This document shows positions 45,289 to 53,987 of a stretch of DNA of 64,000 nt, piece by piece. The stretch is taken from the NCBI GenBank assembly GCA_035772735.1, contig JASDFA010000001.1:89119501-89183500 (forward strand), given 5' to 3'. The stretch's first letter is position 1, and each line of letters begins with the position of its first letter. This stretch comes from Datura wrightii. Lineage: Eukaryota; Streptophyta; Magnoliopsida; Solanales; Solanaceae. Both the position numbers and the translations under genes were made by a program. The notes beneath the pieces are model-generated. The model did not search any database, was not told the origin of the DNA, and worked only from the letters and a program-made list of their open reading frames with translations.

Positions 45289-45423
45289 CTTAGAATTGAA
45301 GAATCAGAGAAACTCGACTTTTTTCTTTGCCTATCAACGTGGCACGTTGCTTGGGGAGGGGAAATGGGTGTTTGGTCGCGGAGGGAAGAGAGAATGGGGA
45401 AAAAAAGGGCGAAATCGGGGTTA

Positions 45424-45623
45424 CATTTAAAGAAAACACGCGGGTCACCCAGAAACCCGGTGTGACCCGGCACTGGATAAGGGGCAACGTGTCACGGAGG
45501 CCAACGCGGAGGCCCTCCTCCGTGACACGGAGCCAACGCGTTGGCTTACTGGATTTTTGAAAAATCCAGATTTGCCTTCAACGTGTCACGGAGGCCAACG
45601 CGGAGCATTGCCTCCGTGACACG
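45424..45623 (-). promoter_or_regulatory. Element C: internal promoter upstream of ORF3
   Basis: Dyad unit 45582-45623 has 13-bp arms CGTGTCACGGAGG / CCTCCGTGACACG with a 16-base spacer. A perfect 17-bp palindrome GGATTTTTGAAAAATCC lies at 45551-45567. Dyad unit 45488-45532 has the same 13-bp arms plus CTCCGTGACACGGAG. Then come CGGGTCAC/GTGACCCG (45441-45448, 45462-45469) and TATA-like TTTAAATGT (45432-45424). This is the cleanest copy of the module. Confidence 0.65.
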
Positions 45624-45878
45624 GCGCCAACGCGCCAGTGCTCTGTTTCACCCATACATTTAATTTTTCATACCTCGCCTCATTTTCTCGATTCCATGTG
45701 TATTTCCTCCGTTATACCTGAAAATCACCTCACTAAACAAAAATTGGTTAAATTAATAGATTTCCCTAACTAAAATAAAAAATATTAAATAAAATGAAAA
45801 TCTAACCCTAGTTAAGAAAAGAAAAAGAAAAGAAAAATAAAAATTATTCACACTAAAAAGAAAGAAAGAAAATATTTT

Positions 45879-45926
45879 CACGGGTTGCCTCCCGTGTAGC
45901 GCCTGGTTTACCGTCGCGGCTCGACG
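45879..45926 (-). other. Element C: post-pol stem-loop pair (H1, H2)
   Basis: H1 CGTCG/CGACG at 45912-45926, ten bases after the pol stop. H2 CACGGG-AGGCAA-CCCGTG at 45879-45896. Identical stems to A. Confidence 0.68.
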
Positions 45927-45936
45927 TCCTTTAAGC

Positions 45937-47313
45937 TCATTTATCTACTAGGGAGATGGACGATTTGTCCCGATCATGATCATCCCCCCAGTAGTGCTTG
46001 CATCTCTGCCCATTTACCAAGAACGTAGCACTCCTATCTTCTTGCCACAGTTCTACCGCCCCGTGAGGGGTCATTCTCACCACTTCAAAGGGTCCAGACC
46101 ATTTAGACCTCAGCTTACCACAAAACAATTTCAATCTTGAATTAAAAAGCAAAACTTTCTGTCCTTGTTCGAAAATGCGATGCACCACATGCTTGTCGTG
46201 CCATATTTTGGTTCTTTCCTTGTAGTACTTCGCACTCTCATAAGCATGCCAGCGAAATTCATCAAGTTCGCTGAGCTGCATCAATCTCTTTTTACCCGCC
46301 AGCTCTAAGTCCATATTTAGCTTTCTGACAGCCCAGAAAGCTCGATGCTCAAGTTCAACCGGGAGATGACATGCTTTGCCATAGACCAATCGGTATGGTG
46401 ACGTTCCAATCGGTGTCTTATAAGCAGTTCGGTAGGCCCACAACGCATCATCAAGTTTACCAGACCAATCATTCCGTTGTGTGTTCACCGTTTTCTGAAG
46501 AATCCATTTTACCTCCCTATTTGACACCTCTACTTGCCCACTAGTTTGTGGGTGGTATGCTGTGGCCACTTTATGGCACACCCCATACTTAGCTAGTAAT
46601 TTCTTGAAGCTAGCATTGACAAAATGAGCCCCTCCGTCACTGATAATTGCTCGGGGTGTCCCAAACCTTGTGAGAATGTGTTTCTTCACAAACTTAGTTA
46701 CTATCTTGTCATCATTCCTGGGGCAAGCTATTGCTTCCACCCATTTTGATACATAATCTACAGCCACCAAGATGTAACGATTTCCAAATGACGGTGGGAA
46801 TGGACCCATGAAATCAATGCCCCATACATCAAATGGCTCAACTTCCAGTATGTTCTGCAAAGGCATCTCTTGTCTTCTGCCAATTGTTCCTGTCCGCTGA
46901 CATCTATCACACATTTTGACATACTCCATAGAATCTCTGAACAGGGTCGGCCAAAAGAAACCTGATTGAAGAACCTTGTGTGCTGTTCTCTCACCTCCGT
47001 GATGCCCTCCATACAACGAAGAATGGCAGCCCCTTAGCACCTCTGCTATCTGACTCTCTGGGATGCATCTTCTCATCACCTGGTCTGGTCCCTGCTTGAA
47101 CAAATATGGCTCGTCCCATACATAATATCGGCTGTCATGCCTCAATTTTCTTCTTTGCTGGTTTGTTGCTTCAGGTGGGTAAACTCCGCTCACTAGCAAG
47201 TTGACTATGTCAGCATACCAGGGAACTTCAGCTTCTCCCACTGCCAATAGTTGCTCATCTGGGAAGTCCTCATTAATGTCATCACTTTTCGTCACATACG
47301 ACCGACTTTCCAG
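45937..47313 (-). CDS. Element C: integrase, C-terminal part of gag-pol
   Basis: Integrase joins the element's DNA to the host chromosome. Counting from the internal Met at 47295: zinc-binding HHCC is at His91, His99, Cys129 and Cys132 (MCDRCQRTG); the core acidic residues are Asp161 (WGIDFMGPF), Asp220 (IISDGGAHF) and Glu256 (SGQVEVSNRE), with the expected D,D-35-E spacing. The C-terminal KWSGPFEVVRMTPHG near residue 405 is the GPF/Y-type end. No chromodomain, as expected for Athila. Ends NGQRCKHYWGDDHDR and TGA at 45937. It is in frame with RNase H upstream and separated only by TGA 47314-47316, so the Met is not a real start. All catalytic residues are intact. Confidence 0.88.
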   Translation of the reverse strand: MESRSYVTKSDDINEDFPDEQLLAVGEAEVPWYADIVNLLVSGVYPPEATNQQRRKLRHDSRYYVWDEPYLFKQGPDQVMRRCIPESQIAEVLRGCHSSLYGGHHGGERTAHKVLQSGFFWPTLFRDSMEYVKMCDRCQRTGTIGRRQEMPLQNILEVEPFDVWGIDFMGPFPPSFGNRYILVAVDYVSKWVEAIACPRNDDKIVTKFVKKHILTRFGTPRAIISDGGAHFVNASFKKLLAKYGVCHKVATAYHPQTSGQVEVSNREVKWILQKTVNTQRNDWSGKLDDALWAYRTAYKTPIGTSPYRLVYGKACHLPVELEHRAFWAVRKLNMDLELAGKKRLMQLSELDEFRWHAYESAKYYKERTKIWHDKHVVHRIFEQGQKVLLFNSRLKLFCGKLRSKWSGPFEVVRMTPHGAVELWQEDRSATFLVNGQRCKHYWGDDHDRDKSSISLVDK

Positions 47314-49650
47314 TCATGATAGGTGATCTGCTACCTGATTTTCACTCCCCTTTCTGTCTCTAATCTCAAGGTCGAACTCCTGTAGCAATAAGATCCATCT
47401 GATCAATCTGGGCTTAGCATCTTTCTTGTTGAATAGGTATCGAATAGCTGCATGATCAGTGTACACCACCACTTTCGAACCCACCAAATAAGACCAGAAC
47501 TTGTCAAATGCAAACACCAGAGCTAGCATTTCCTTTTCTGTGACTGTGTAATTGCTCTGATCCGTATTCAGTGTCTTGCTTGCATAATAAATAGAATGAA
47601 AAACTCTATTCTTCCTTTGTCCCAATACAGCTCCCACAGCCACATCACTAACATCACACATCAGCTCAAATGGTTGTTCCCAATCGGGAGAGGTAAGTAT
47701 GGGTGCTTCTATCAATTTCTGCTTCAACTTTTCAAATGCTACCACACACTCATCGTTCAATTCAAACTTGACCTCCTTTCCTAGCAGCCTGCATAGCGAT
47801 CTAGAAATGTTAGAAAAGTTTTTAATGAATCGTCTGTAGAATCCTGCATGTCCCAGAAAACTGCGTACACCTTTCACGGATACTGGTGGTGGCAATTTCT
47901 CAATAACCTCAATTTTAGCACGATCGACTTCCAACCCCTTTTTAGACACCTTGTGGCCCAGGACAATCCCCTCCTTCACTAAGAAATGGCATTTCTCCCA
48001 GTTTAACACAAGGTTGGATTCTTCACATCGAGCCAGTACCCTGTCAAGATTCTGCAAACAAGTAGCAAACGAATTACCGAAAACATAGAAATCATCCATA
48101 AATACCTCAACAAAATCTTCAACCATGTCATGGAAAATAGCCATCATGCATCTCTGGAATGTGGCGGGTGCGTTGCATAACCCAAACGGCATCCGCCTGA
48201 AAGCGTATGTCCCATAAGGACAGGTGAAAGTCGTCTTCTCTTGATCCTCAGGAGCGATGGCTATTTGGTTATAGCCGGAGTACCCATCAAGGAAGCAATA
48301 ATATTCCTGCCCTGCCAACCTGTCAAGTATTTTGTCAATAAAAGGAATAGGGTAATGGTCTTTCCTCGTGGCTTCATTTAGTTTTTGGTAGTCCATACAA
48401 ATTCGCCAGCCTGTGACAGTTCGTGTAGGGATTAACTCATTTTTCTCATTAGTGATTACAGTCATCCCCCCTTTCTTAGGAACACATTGAACGGGGTTGA
48501 CCCACTCGCTGTCTGAAATTGGGTAGACTACACCTGCATCAAGCCACTTGATTATTTCCTTCCTTACCACATCTTTCATTGCTGGATTAAGTCTCCTCTG
48601 CGGCTGAACAGTTGGCTTGGCTCCTGTCTCCATGAATATCCTGTGCATGCAGAAAGCTGGATTTATACCCTGAATGTCTGACATTTGCCAACCCATTGCT
48701 TTCTTCCTCTTCCTTAAGACCCCCAAAGCTGCCTTTTCCTGTTCCTCTGTCAAGTCTGCAGAGATAATAACTGGTAACGTCTCTCCCTCCCCCAAAAAGA
48801 TATATTTTAAATGGGGAGGCAATTCTTTCAGCTCCAATTGCGGTGCCTCCTCAACAGACGGTTTCGGCAACGGCTCTAGTGATCTCATCAAGGACTGAAA
48901 TTCCTGTCTCCTCGGATGATTAGGTTCTCCATCCAACAATTGAACCATTCCACAATCTTCTCTATCCCCAAAATGATCAGAATGTGTCAACGCTCTTTCC
49001 AATGGGTCTTGAGATTCAACAACCTGCTTACTCTCTCTATGTTCAACCACACTGATTTCCGAAAGCTCCTCATGTATAGCCGGCAGCTTCATGGCTTTTA
49101 ACACATCAAATACCTCTACCTTGTCATGTGCTTGCATTGTAAGTTGACCCGCAGCTACATCAATTAATGCCTTTCCGGTTGCCAAAAAGGGTCGTCCCAA
49201 AATAAATGGGACTTCAGCATCTGGTTCAAAGTCCAGAATAATAAAATCGACCAGAAAAATGAGGGAGCCTACTTGCACTAACACATCCTCAACAATGCCA
49301 TCCGGCTTAGCCAAAGACCTGTCTGCTAGCTGCAAGATTACCGTTGTAGGTCTAGGACTCCCTAGACCTAACTTTCTGAATACCGAAGATGGCATCAGAT
49401 TTATACTTGCCCCCAAGTCGCATAATCCACGCGCTCGGATACTTTGCCCAATAGTCAGCTGGATAGTGAAACTTCCAGGGTCTCTCAGTTTTGTGGGCAA
49501 CCTATTCTGAATACGGGAAGTGCATTCCTCCATTAAAACTACCGTGGCATACTCAGTCAAACGACTTTTGTTAGCCACGATGTCTTTAATATACTTCGCA
49601 TATCTCGGCACTCCCTGCAAGACATCAACAAGAGGTAAGTTAACATGTAC
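47314..49650 (-). CDS. Element C: protease, reverse transcriptase and RNase H
   Basis: The middle of the gag-pol polyprotein, same frame as gag after TAG 49651-49653. Counting from the first Met (49620): protease active site LCDLGAS at 68-70 (DLG) and FILGRPFLATG near 139-149; RT blocks RICMDYQKLNEATRKDHYP (406-424), FLDGYSGYNQI (443-453), MPFGLCNAPATFQ and catalytic FMDDFYVFG (Asp509, Asp510); RNase H Asp656 (CDVSDVAVG), Glu near 699 (TEKEMLAL), Asp near 721 (YTDHAAIRYLF) and NQVADHLS. The frame ends at TGA 47314-47316, where the usual continuation DHLSRLE indicates a former CGA. Catalytic residues are all present, so this is a recently disabled enzyme set. Confidence 0.9.
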   Translation of the reverse strand, partial: VHVNLPLVDVLQGVPRYAKYIKDIVANKSRLTEYATVVLMEECTSRIQNRLPTKLRDPGSFTIQLTIGQSIRARGLCDLGASINLMPSSVFRKLGLGSPRPTTVILQLADRSLAKPDGIVEDVLVQVGSLIFLVDFIILDFEPDAEVPFILGRPFLATGKALIDVAAGQLTMQAHDKVEVFDVLKAMKLPAIHEELSEISVVEHRESKQVVESQDPLERALTHSDHFGDREDCGMVQLLDGEPNHPRRQEFQSLMRSLEPLPKPSVEEAPQLELKELPPHLKYIFLGEGETLPVIISADLTEEQEKAALGVLRKRKKAMGWQMSDIQGINPAFCMHRIFMETGAKPTVQPQRRLNPAMKDVVRKEIIKWLDAGVVYPISDSEWVNPVQCVPKKGGMTVITNEKNELIPTRTVTGWRICMDYQKLNEATRKDHYPIPFIDKILDRLAGQEYYCFLDGYSGYNQIAIAPEDQEKTTFTCPYGTYAFRRMPFGLCNAPATFQRCMMAIFHDMVEDFVEVFMDDFYVFGNSFATCLQNLDRVLARCEESNLVLNWEKCHFLVKEGIVLGHKVSKKGLEVDRAKIEVIEKLPPPVSVKGVRSFLGHAGFYRRFIKNFSNISRSLCRLLGKEVKFELNDECVVAFEKLKQKLIEAPILTSPDWEQPFELMCDVSDVAVGAVLGQRKNRVFHSIYYASKTLNTDQSNYTVTEKEMLALVFAFDKFWSYLVGSKVVVYTDHAAIRYLFNKKDAKPRLIRWILLLQEFDLEIRDRKGSENQVADHLS

Positions 49651-51288
49651 CTATTTAAGTACCTCCATGAATTTCTGGAAACACGCCTCCTCCTTGTGTT
49701 TCTTAAGTCGTTGAGGGAACGGGGGTGGAGGCCTTTCTGGTTCAGCTTCTTTAGTCTTCCCCTTATCAGAACTTTGCTCTCCCTCAACATCTGCTGCTCC
49801 TGACTTTTGAGGCGATCTTTCCGGTTCCACCTCCTTTAATTGTAAACCACTCCTCGTGGTCACTGCATTTGCCTGCTTTGGATTTGGATCCGTGTCACTA
49901 GGTAGTCCTCCTCTGGGTCTAGTATTTTGGGCACTAGCAAATTTCCCAAACTGATATTCAAGAGCCTTGGTCGCCAATTGATTGTTCTTCACTTCGGCTG
50001 CCAATTTGACATAGTCAGCCTGAAATTGTGCCTGATTAGCGATCATGGTTTTGAACATCTCCTCAATAGTCGGTGATGGTGGTGGAGGAGGGGCATTATG
50101 ATTTCTGAATTGAGCTTGATAATTTTGTTGCCCTCCTTGGTTTCTGTGCATACCCTGCCCTGAACTCTGGCCTTGTTGATTGTTGCTACCCCACGAAAAA
50201 TTCAGATGGTTCCTCCAATTTGTGTTGTAGCCACCACCAAACTGCTGTTGATTTCTCTGTGCATTGCCCACAAAGTTAACAGAATCAGGATTTGCACCAC
50301 AGCATTCAGCTGAATGCTCACTACTACCACACACTTCACACCACATCTGTTGAACTGCATTGACTGAAGCTGAAGGCTGGTTCAAATTTATATTGCTGAA
50401 GTGAGTGTTTAACTGATTTTGCAAAGCAACTATCTGTGCAGCGATAGTTGTGAATCCATCCACTTCAAGCACTCCAGCTGCTTTCCTTGCTCCACCTCTT
50501 GAAGAATCTGCATTCCATTCTGGATTGCCTTGTGAAATTCGGTTGAGCAAAGTGTACAGCTCCTCATAGGTCTTCTCCAGCGCTTGCCCTCCAGCTGCTG
50601 AATCTAACAGAATTTTAGTGTGGGGTTCCAAACCCTCAATAAAAGTGTGTACCAACACCTCATTGGACTGATGATGGTGAGGACAGTCCCGCAACATGGA
50701 TTTGAATCTTTCCCAGGCTTGATATAGATTTTCTCCCTCCCTCTGTTTAAAACTTAGGATTTGACTCCTAAGTCTGGCTGTTTTACCAGAAGGGAAAAAT
50801 CTAATAAGAAACTTCCGTGCAAGATCATCCCACGTTGATATAGAGTTGGGTGGTTCAGCTTTTAACCACCTCTTGGCTTCACCAAGTAAGGAAAATGGAA
50901 ATAAGGTGAGCCGAACATAATCGGGTGACACTCCAGCGGGTATATAAGTGTCACTTATCTCCAAAAAGTTCTGGAGATGTTGTTGTGGATCTTCGTGAGG
51001 GAGACCGGTAAATTGCCCGCTTGTGTGCAAAAGTTGCACCATATTCTGCTTTAATTCAAACCTCCCTCCAGGCTCTGGTTTGCGGATGCTAGAATGTACA
51101 TTATTAGCGTGTGGGATTGCCACCTCGCGAACTGGCCTTGCTGCTTCTTCATCGGGCACTAAAACTTCCCTAACAACTGGTGGATTTGGTTGCTCCATCA
51201 TAGACTGTTTAAGCAACTGCAGCTTCTTTCGAAGAGCTTCTCTACGTTGACTATGAAATTCCCGTTCAGGCTCTAAGTAAGATTCCAC
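49651..51288 (-). CDS. Element C: gag, intact, ending in UAG
   Basis: 545 codons from MESYLEPEREFHSQRREAL to the TAG at 49651-49653. Capsid blocks HTSGQFTGLPHEDPQQHLQN, DYVRLTLFPFSLLGEAKRW and WDDLARKFLIRFFPS; zinc knuckle CEVCGSSEHSAECC; Gln/Gly-rich RNA-binding stretch; coiled-coil-like AAEVKNNQLATKALEYQFGK; Pro-rich tail. The stop is in the context AAA TAG GTA CAT and pro-pol follows in the same frame, as in A. That could be either a CAG-to-TAG decay (B has CAG) or a readthrough signal that sets the gag to gag-pol ratio. Confidence 0.9.
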   Translation of the reverse strand: MESYLEPEREFHSQRREALRKKLQLLKQSMMEQPNPPVVREVLVPDEEAARPVREVAIPHANNVHSSIRKPEPGGRFELKQNMVQLLHTSGQFTGLPHEDPQQHLQNFLEISDTYIPAGVSPDYVRLTLFPFSLLGEAKRWLKAEPPNSISTWDDLARKFLIRFFPSGKTARLRSQILSFKQREGENLYQAWERFKSMLRDCPHHHQSNEVLVHTFIEGLEPHTKILLDSAAGGQALEKTYEELYTLLNRISQGNPEWNADSSRGGARKAAGVLEVDGFTTIAAQIVALQNQLNTHFSNINLNQPSASVNAVQQMWCEVCGSSEHSAECCGANPDSVNFVGNAQRNQQQFGGGYNTNWRNHLNFSWGSNNQQGQSSGQGMHRNQGGQQNYQAQFRNHNAPPPPPSPTIEEMFKTMIANQAQFQADYVKLAAEVKNNQLATKALEYQFGKFASAQNTRPRGGLPSDTDPNPKQANAVTTRSGLQLKEVEPERSPQKSGAADVEGEQSSDKGKTKEAEPERPPPPFPQRLKKHKEEACFQKFMEVLK

Positions 51289-51427
51289 CAGATCTTTGTC
51301 CCTTGCCAGTGTTCACAGAAACAAAATCTGCAAAATACAGGCTAAGACCAAGTTGTTAACACTTAAGAAAATAAAAATACAAATACAGTAAATTTACACT
51401 AAACAAAATTTTACAAATCGCCTAGCC

Positions 51428-51445
51428 TCCCCGGCAGCGGCGCCA
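51428..51445 (-). other. Element C: primer binding site for tRNA-Asp
   Basis: TGGCGCCGCTGCCGGGGA on the - strand: one mismatch to the tRNA-Asp complement in A and B. Six bases from the LTR. Confidence 0.82.
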
Positions 51446-51451
51446 AAAACT

Positions 51452-52900
51452 TGCTCGGTGCTTTGGGCTACGGGTAAAAACCGACACGCAAGTGCACATG
51501 GTCAAACAAGTAATAAAGTGGCTAAGTAGCCAAGTATCGATCCAAGGAGGCTCAAGATATGTAAAATTGCCTAATTTACTATATTTATATTTAACTTCTA
51601 ATTATGCTAACAACAACGTAACCAAGGGTTAATTGAGTTTTTGTTTCTAAAATATATACTACAATTAATAACACTATTTACTTGTGAATTCAGACAATGG
51701 ATATGAACATGCCAAGGTTAAGAACAAGTAATGAACTTGATAATCATGATAATTTTGGTTAATTCTCTTCTTCAAGTTGCTAGCCAAGAACATTTGCCTA
51801 GAAATTAAAACTCTCGTATTTAATTTCACTTTAGAATCATAAACCATCCATCTACATTTCTGTGATCAAATGCAATTTATGACCTAGCACTACAATTCAG
51901 GTTCCTAAATTGACTAATACGGCTTTCAAGTATATTTCTATCAGGAAAGCACATCAAAACCCAATTTTCCCAAATCAAGTTAAGAACAATACCCTATTAA
52001 TTCACAACTTTCCAATTTCTTGCCCTTTCGAGTGAAATTGGACTTTTTAGATATACATTAATGTTGGCCAATCACTAATGCAGTAAAGAACAAGAATTAA
52101 TAGAACAACATTAAAGAAGAAGAATAAAACCATATCATTTACAATCAAAATTCATTACACATGTTCAAAACGTCAGCAAGAAAGAGAATTAGCCACTCAT
52201 TCTTGGATTGATCATCCTAAAATGAGTGTAAATTATACTTACAATTGATAGAAAGAAGAAAAGAAGAGAAGAAATCCCTTAGCTTTTCCAATCTTCAACT
52301 GCTACTAACCCACGTTCCTGCTCTCCACTTCTGAACTCAGTCTAAAAACTAAAAACTAATTAAAATAAACCTAAGTGTGCTATTTATACTAGTGGGAAAT
52401 TTTTCCCGGAATAACAAGCAACGTGTCACGGAGGCCAACGCGGAGCCTTGCCTCCGTGACACGGCGTGGAAGCGGACCCACACTGGAATTTCCAGGGTCC
52501 GGTAATTTAACCTCAACGTGGCACGGAGTCCATCGCGGAGGCCTATCTCCGTGCCACGGAGCTGACGTGCAGGTACACTGGAAATTGCCAAATTAATTCA
52601 TGCTCAGGCAGTGTGCTACCACGATGGTAGCGTGGCACGGAGCCATCGCGGAGCCCCTATAAATCCTGCATTCCAAGGTCTTTTCCACGCTCGCATCCAA
52701 GTCCAACTCCGACATAGTTCCAACATGCATTTTAGCTCCTAAAAATCACTTTTATCTGCAAAACAAATGCTAATCATGTTGGTTAGTATAAATTCGCATT
52801 TTATTACCAATTACATGATATTATATACACATTGCACAACAAACAAGGTAAAAATGATACGTTTGAGTATCACTTGGGCATATAAATCTGCCAAAGATCA
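51452..52900 (-). mobile_element. Element C: 5' LTR
   Basis: 1449 bp, TGATCTTTGGC at 52900 to CACCGAGCA at 51452. Dyad units at about 52421-52461 and 52515-52560 (TCTCCGTGCCACGGAG) and a CCACGATGGTAGCGTGG inverted repeat near 52620 precede, in element direction, TATAAATAG (52388-52380). The right flank TTACC (52901-52905) should be its target duplication; the left copy is lost. Confidence 0.88.
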
Positions 52901-53065
52901 TTACCATCGCGGAGGGGCTCTGCCCCAGCTCCTTCTGCGATGGTTCGACAGGTTTCTCATTCGTCCTTTTCCCGGGCCTTTTTCTAGCATGTTTGGCTTT
53001 CAAATACTCTTTAACCAACATGCGAATAGGCCATCTATGTGTTGGGAATTTTACGGGGTGTAACA
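52901..53065 (-). mobile_element. F: remnant of 3' LTR
   Basis: Aligns with the outer end of the F 5' LTR (56145-56382): ATCGCGGAGGGGCT, CCCGGGCCTTT, AACCAACA.GC.AATAGGCCATCTA, ending GGGGTGTAACA (TGTTACACCCC on the - strand). Cut off at the left by element C. Confidence 0.75.
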
Positions 53066-53987
53066 TATTCGATATCACAGATAAGATTATAACTATTTTC
53101 TTGCAGACCTATCCTGTCGTCATTAGCATGCTACGTCCGATTCAGCCTTTCTCTGACTTGAACTTGACTACTACTGGAAGTTCATCACTGACGGATCTCC
53201 TATACACACTTCGAGTAATCTTGTGGTCTTACTTGCTCTTTTAACTTGGTACCATGAGGGTCTGCACAACTTACATAATCATAGGGGTTCCTTACTCTTT
53301 CTAACACTTTCTGGAATCAACCAATCCGCTTTCACTTACTACTTACTTTGGGAAATATCGCCTCAATCCTTATGCCCTTTACTGTACTGGAATCAAAACT
53401 TAAGAGGTAGGAATGGCCTTTTCTTAATGCAACGAAACGAAGACATGGAACTGTACCACATCTGAAAGGATTGAGGTGGGAATCCTACATTTCGCTCTCT
53501 TTCTCACACGCATCTAATAATCTAGTACTATATGTCATCTTAGTCAGATCATATATATCCAACAAATAAATCAACCCGTATATACGCTATGCTTCTGACT
53601 TCCTACTCTGAAGTTATAGAAATATACTGGGGATGATACCAATAGAGGTAGCACATTGGGAGGTCCCTGATACCTCCTCCTACTGCTGTAGTTACCGTAC
53701 AACGGGCTGGTGCCCTCTCCTGCTGGTATTTCCAATCTTCTGCTTGTGATAGGGTGTCACTGATCTGACTTTGTATCTATGTAATCAAGGAGTATGATAA
53801 GTTTTAGAGACTCAACCCTATTTTGTACCGCTCTATATCACGACTGAATAAGAAAAAAGAGTAACCATCCTATCATGCCTTGTAGCCTCCTGTCTATAGT
53901 ATGTGGTGCACAACACATCCATAGACAAGACTCTACTTAGCACGACTTGTAGACTCCCTATGATACGACCTACTCTGACACCAAGTT
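53066..53987 (-). mobile_element. F: internal region, non-coding
   Basis: Only 0.92 kb between the two F LTRs. No gag or pol similarity is seen in any frame. TGGTGTCAGAGT at 53983-53972 on the - strand, five bases inside the LTR end, is a good match to the initiator tRNA-Met primer site of Tekay/Del elements (TGGTATCAGAGC). No purine tract is visible before the 3' LTR at 53066. F is therefore either a small non-autonomous element or a deletion product. Confidence 0.65.

Larger units (their letters stand above)
43522..52900 (-). mobile_element. Element C: Athila-like with full gag-pol, 3' end missing
   Basis: A - strand element with a 5' LTR (51452-52900), primer site, gag (51288-49651), protease-RT-RNase H (49650-47314), integrase (47313-45937), stem-loop pair, internal promoter, intron and most of ORF3. 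The 3' non-coding region and 3' LTR are missing: ORF3 is cut at 43522 and sequence of D follows. The gag-pol frame is continuous from 51288 to 45937 apart from TAG at 49651-49653 and TGA at 47314-47316. It is the only element here with RT and integrase, and a close relative could have mobilised A and B. Confidence 0.9.

Noticed and set aside
53066..53987. Possible host gene in the F interior (frames of 80-130 codons)
   Set aside because: Frames lack recognisable domains, codon pattern or splice structure, and the stretch lies between two LTRs.
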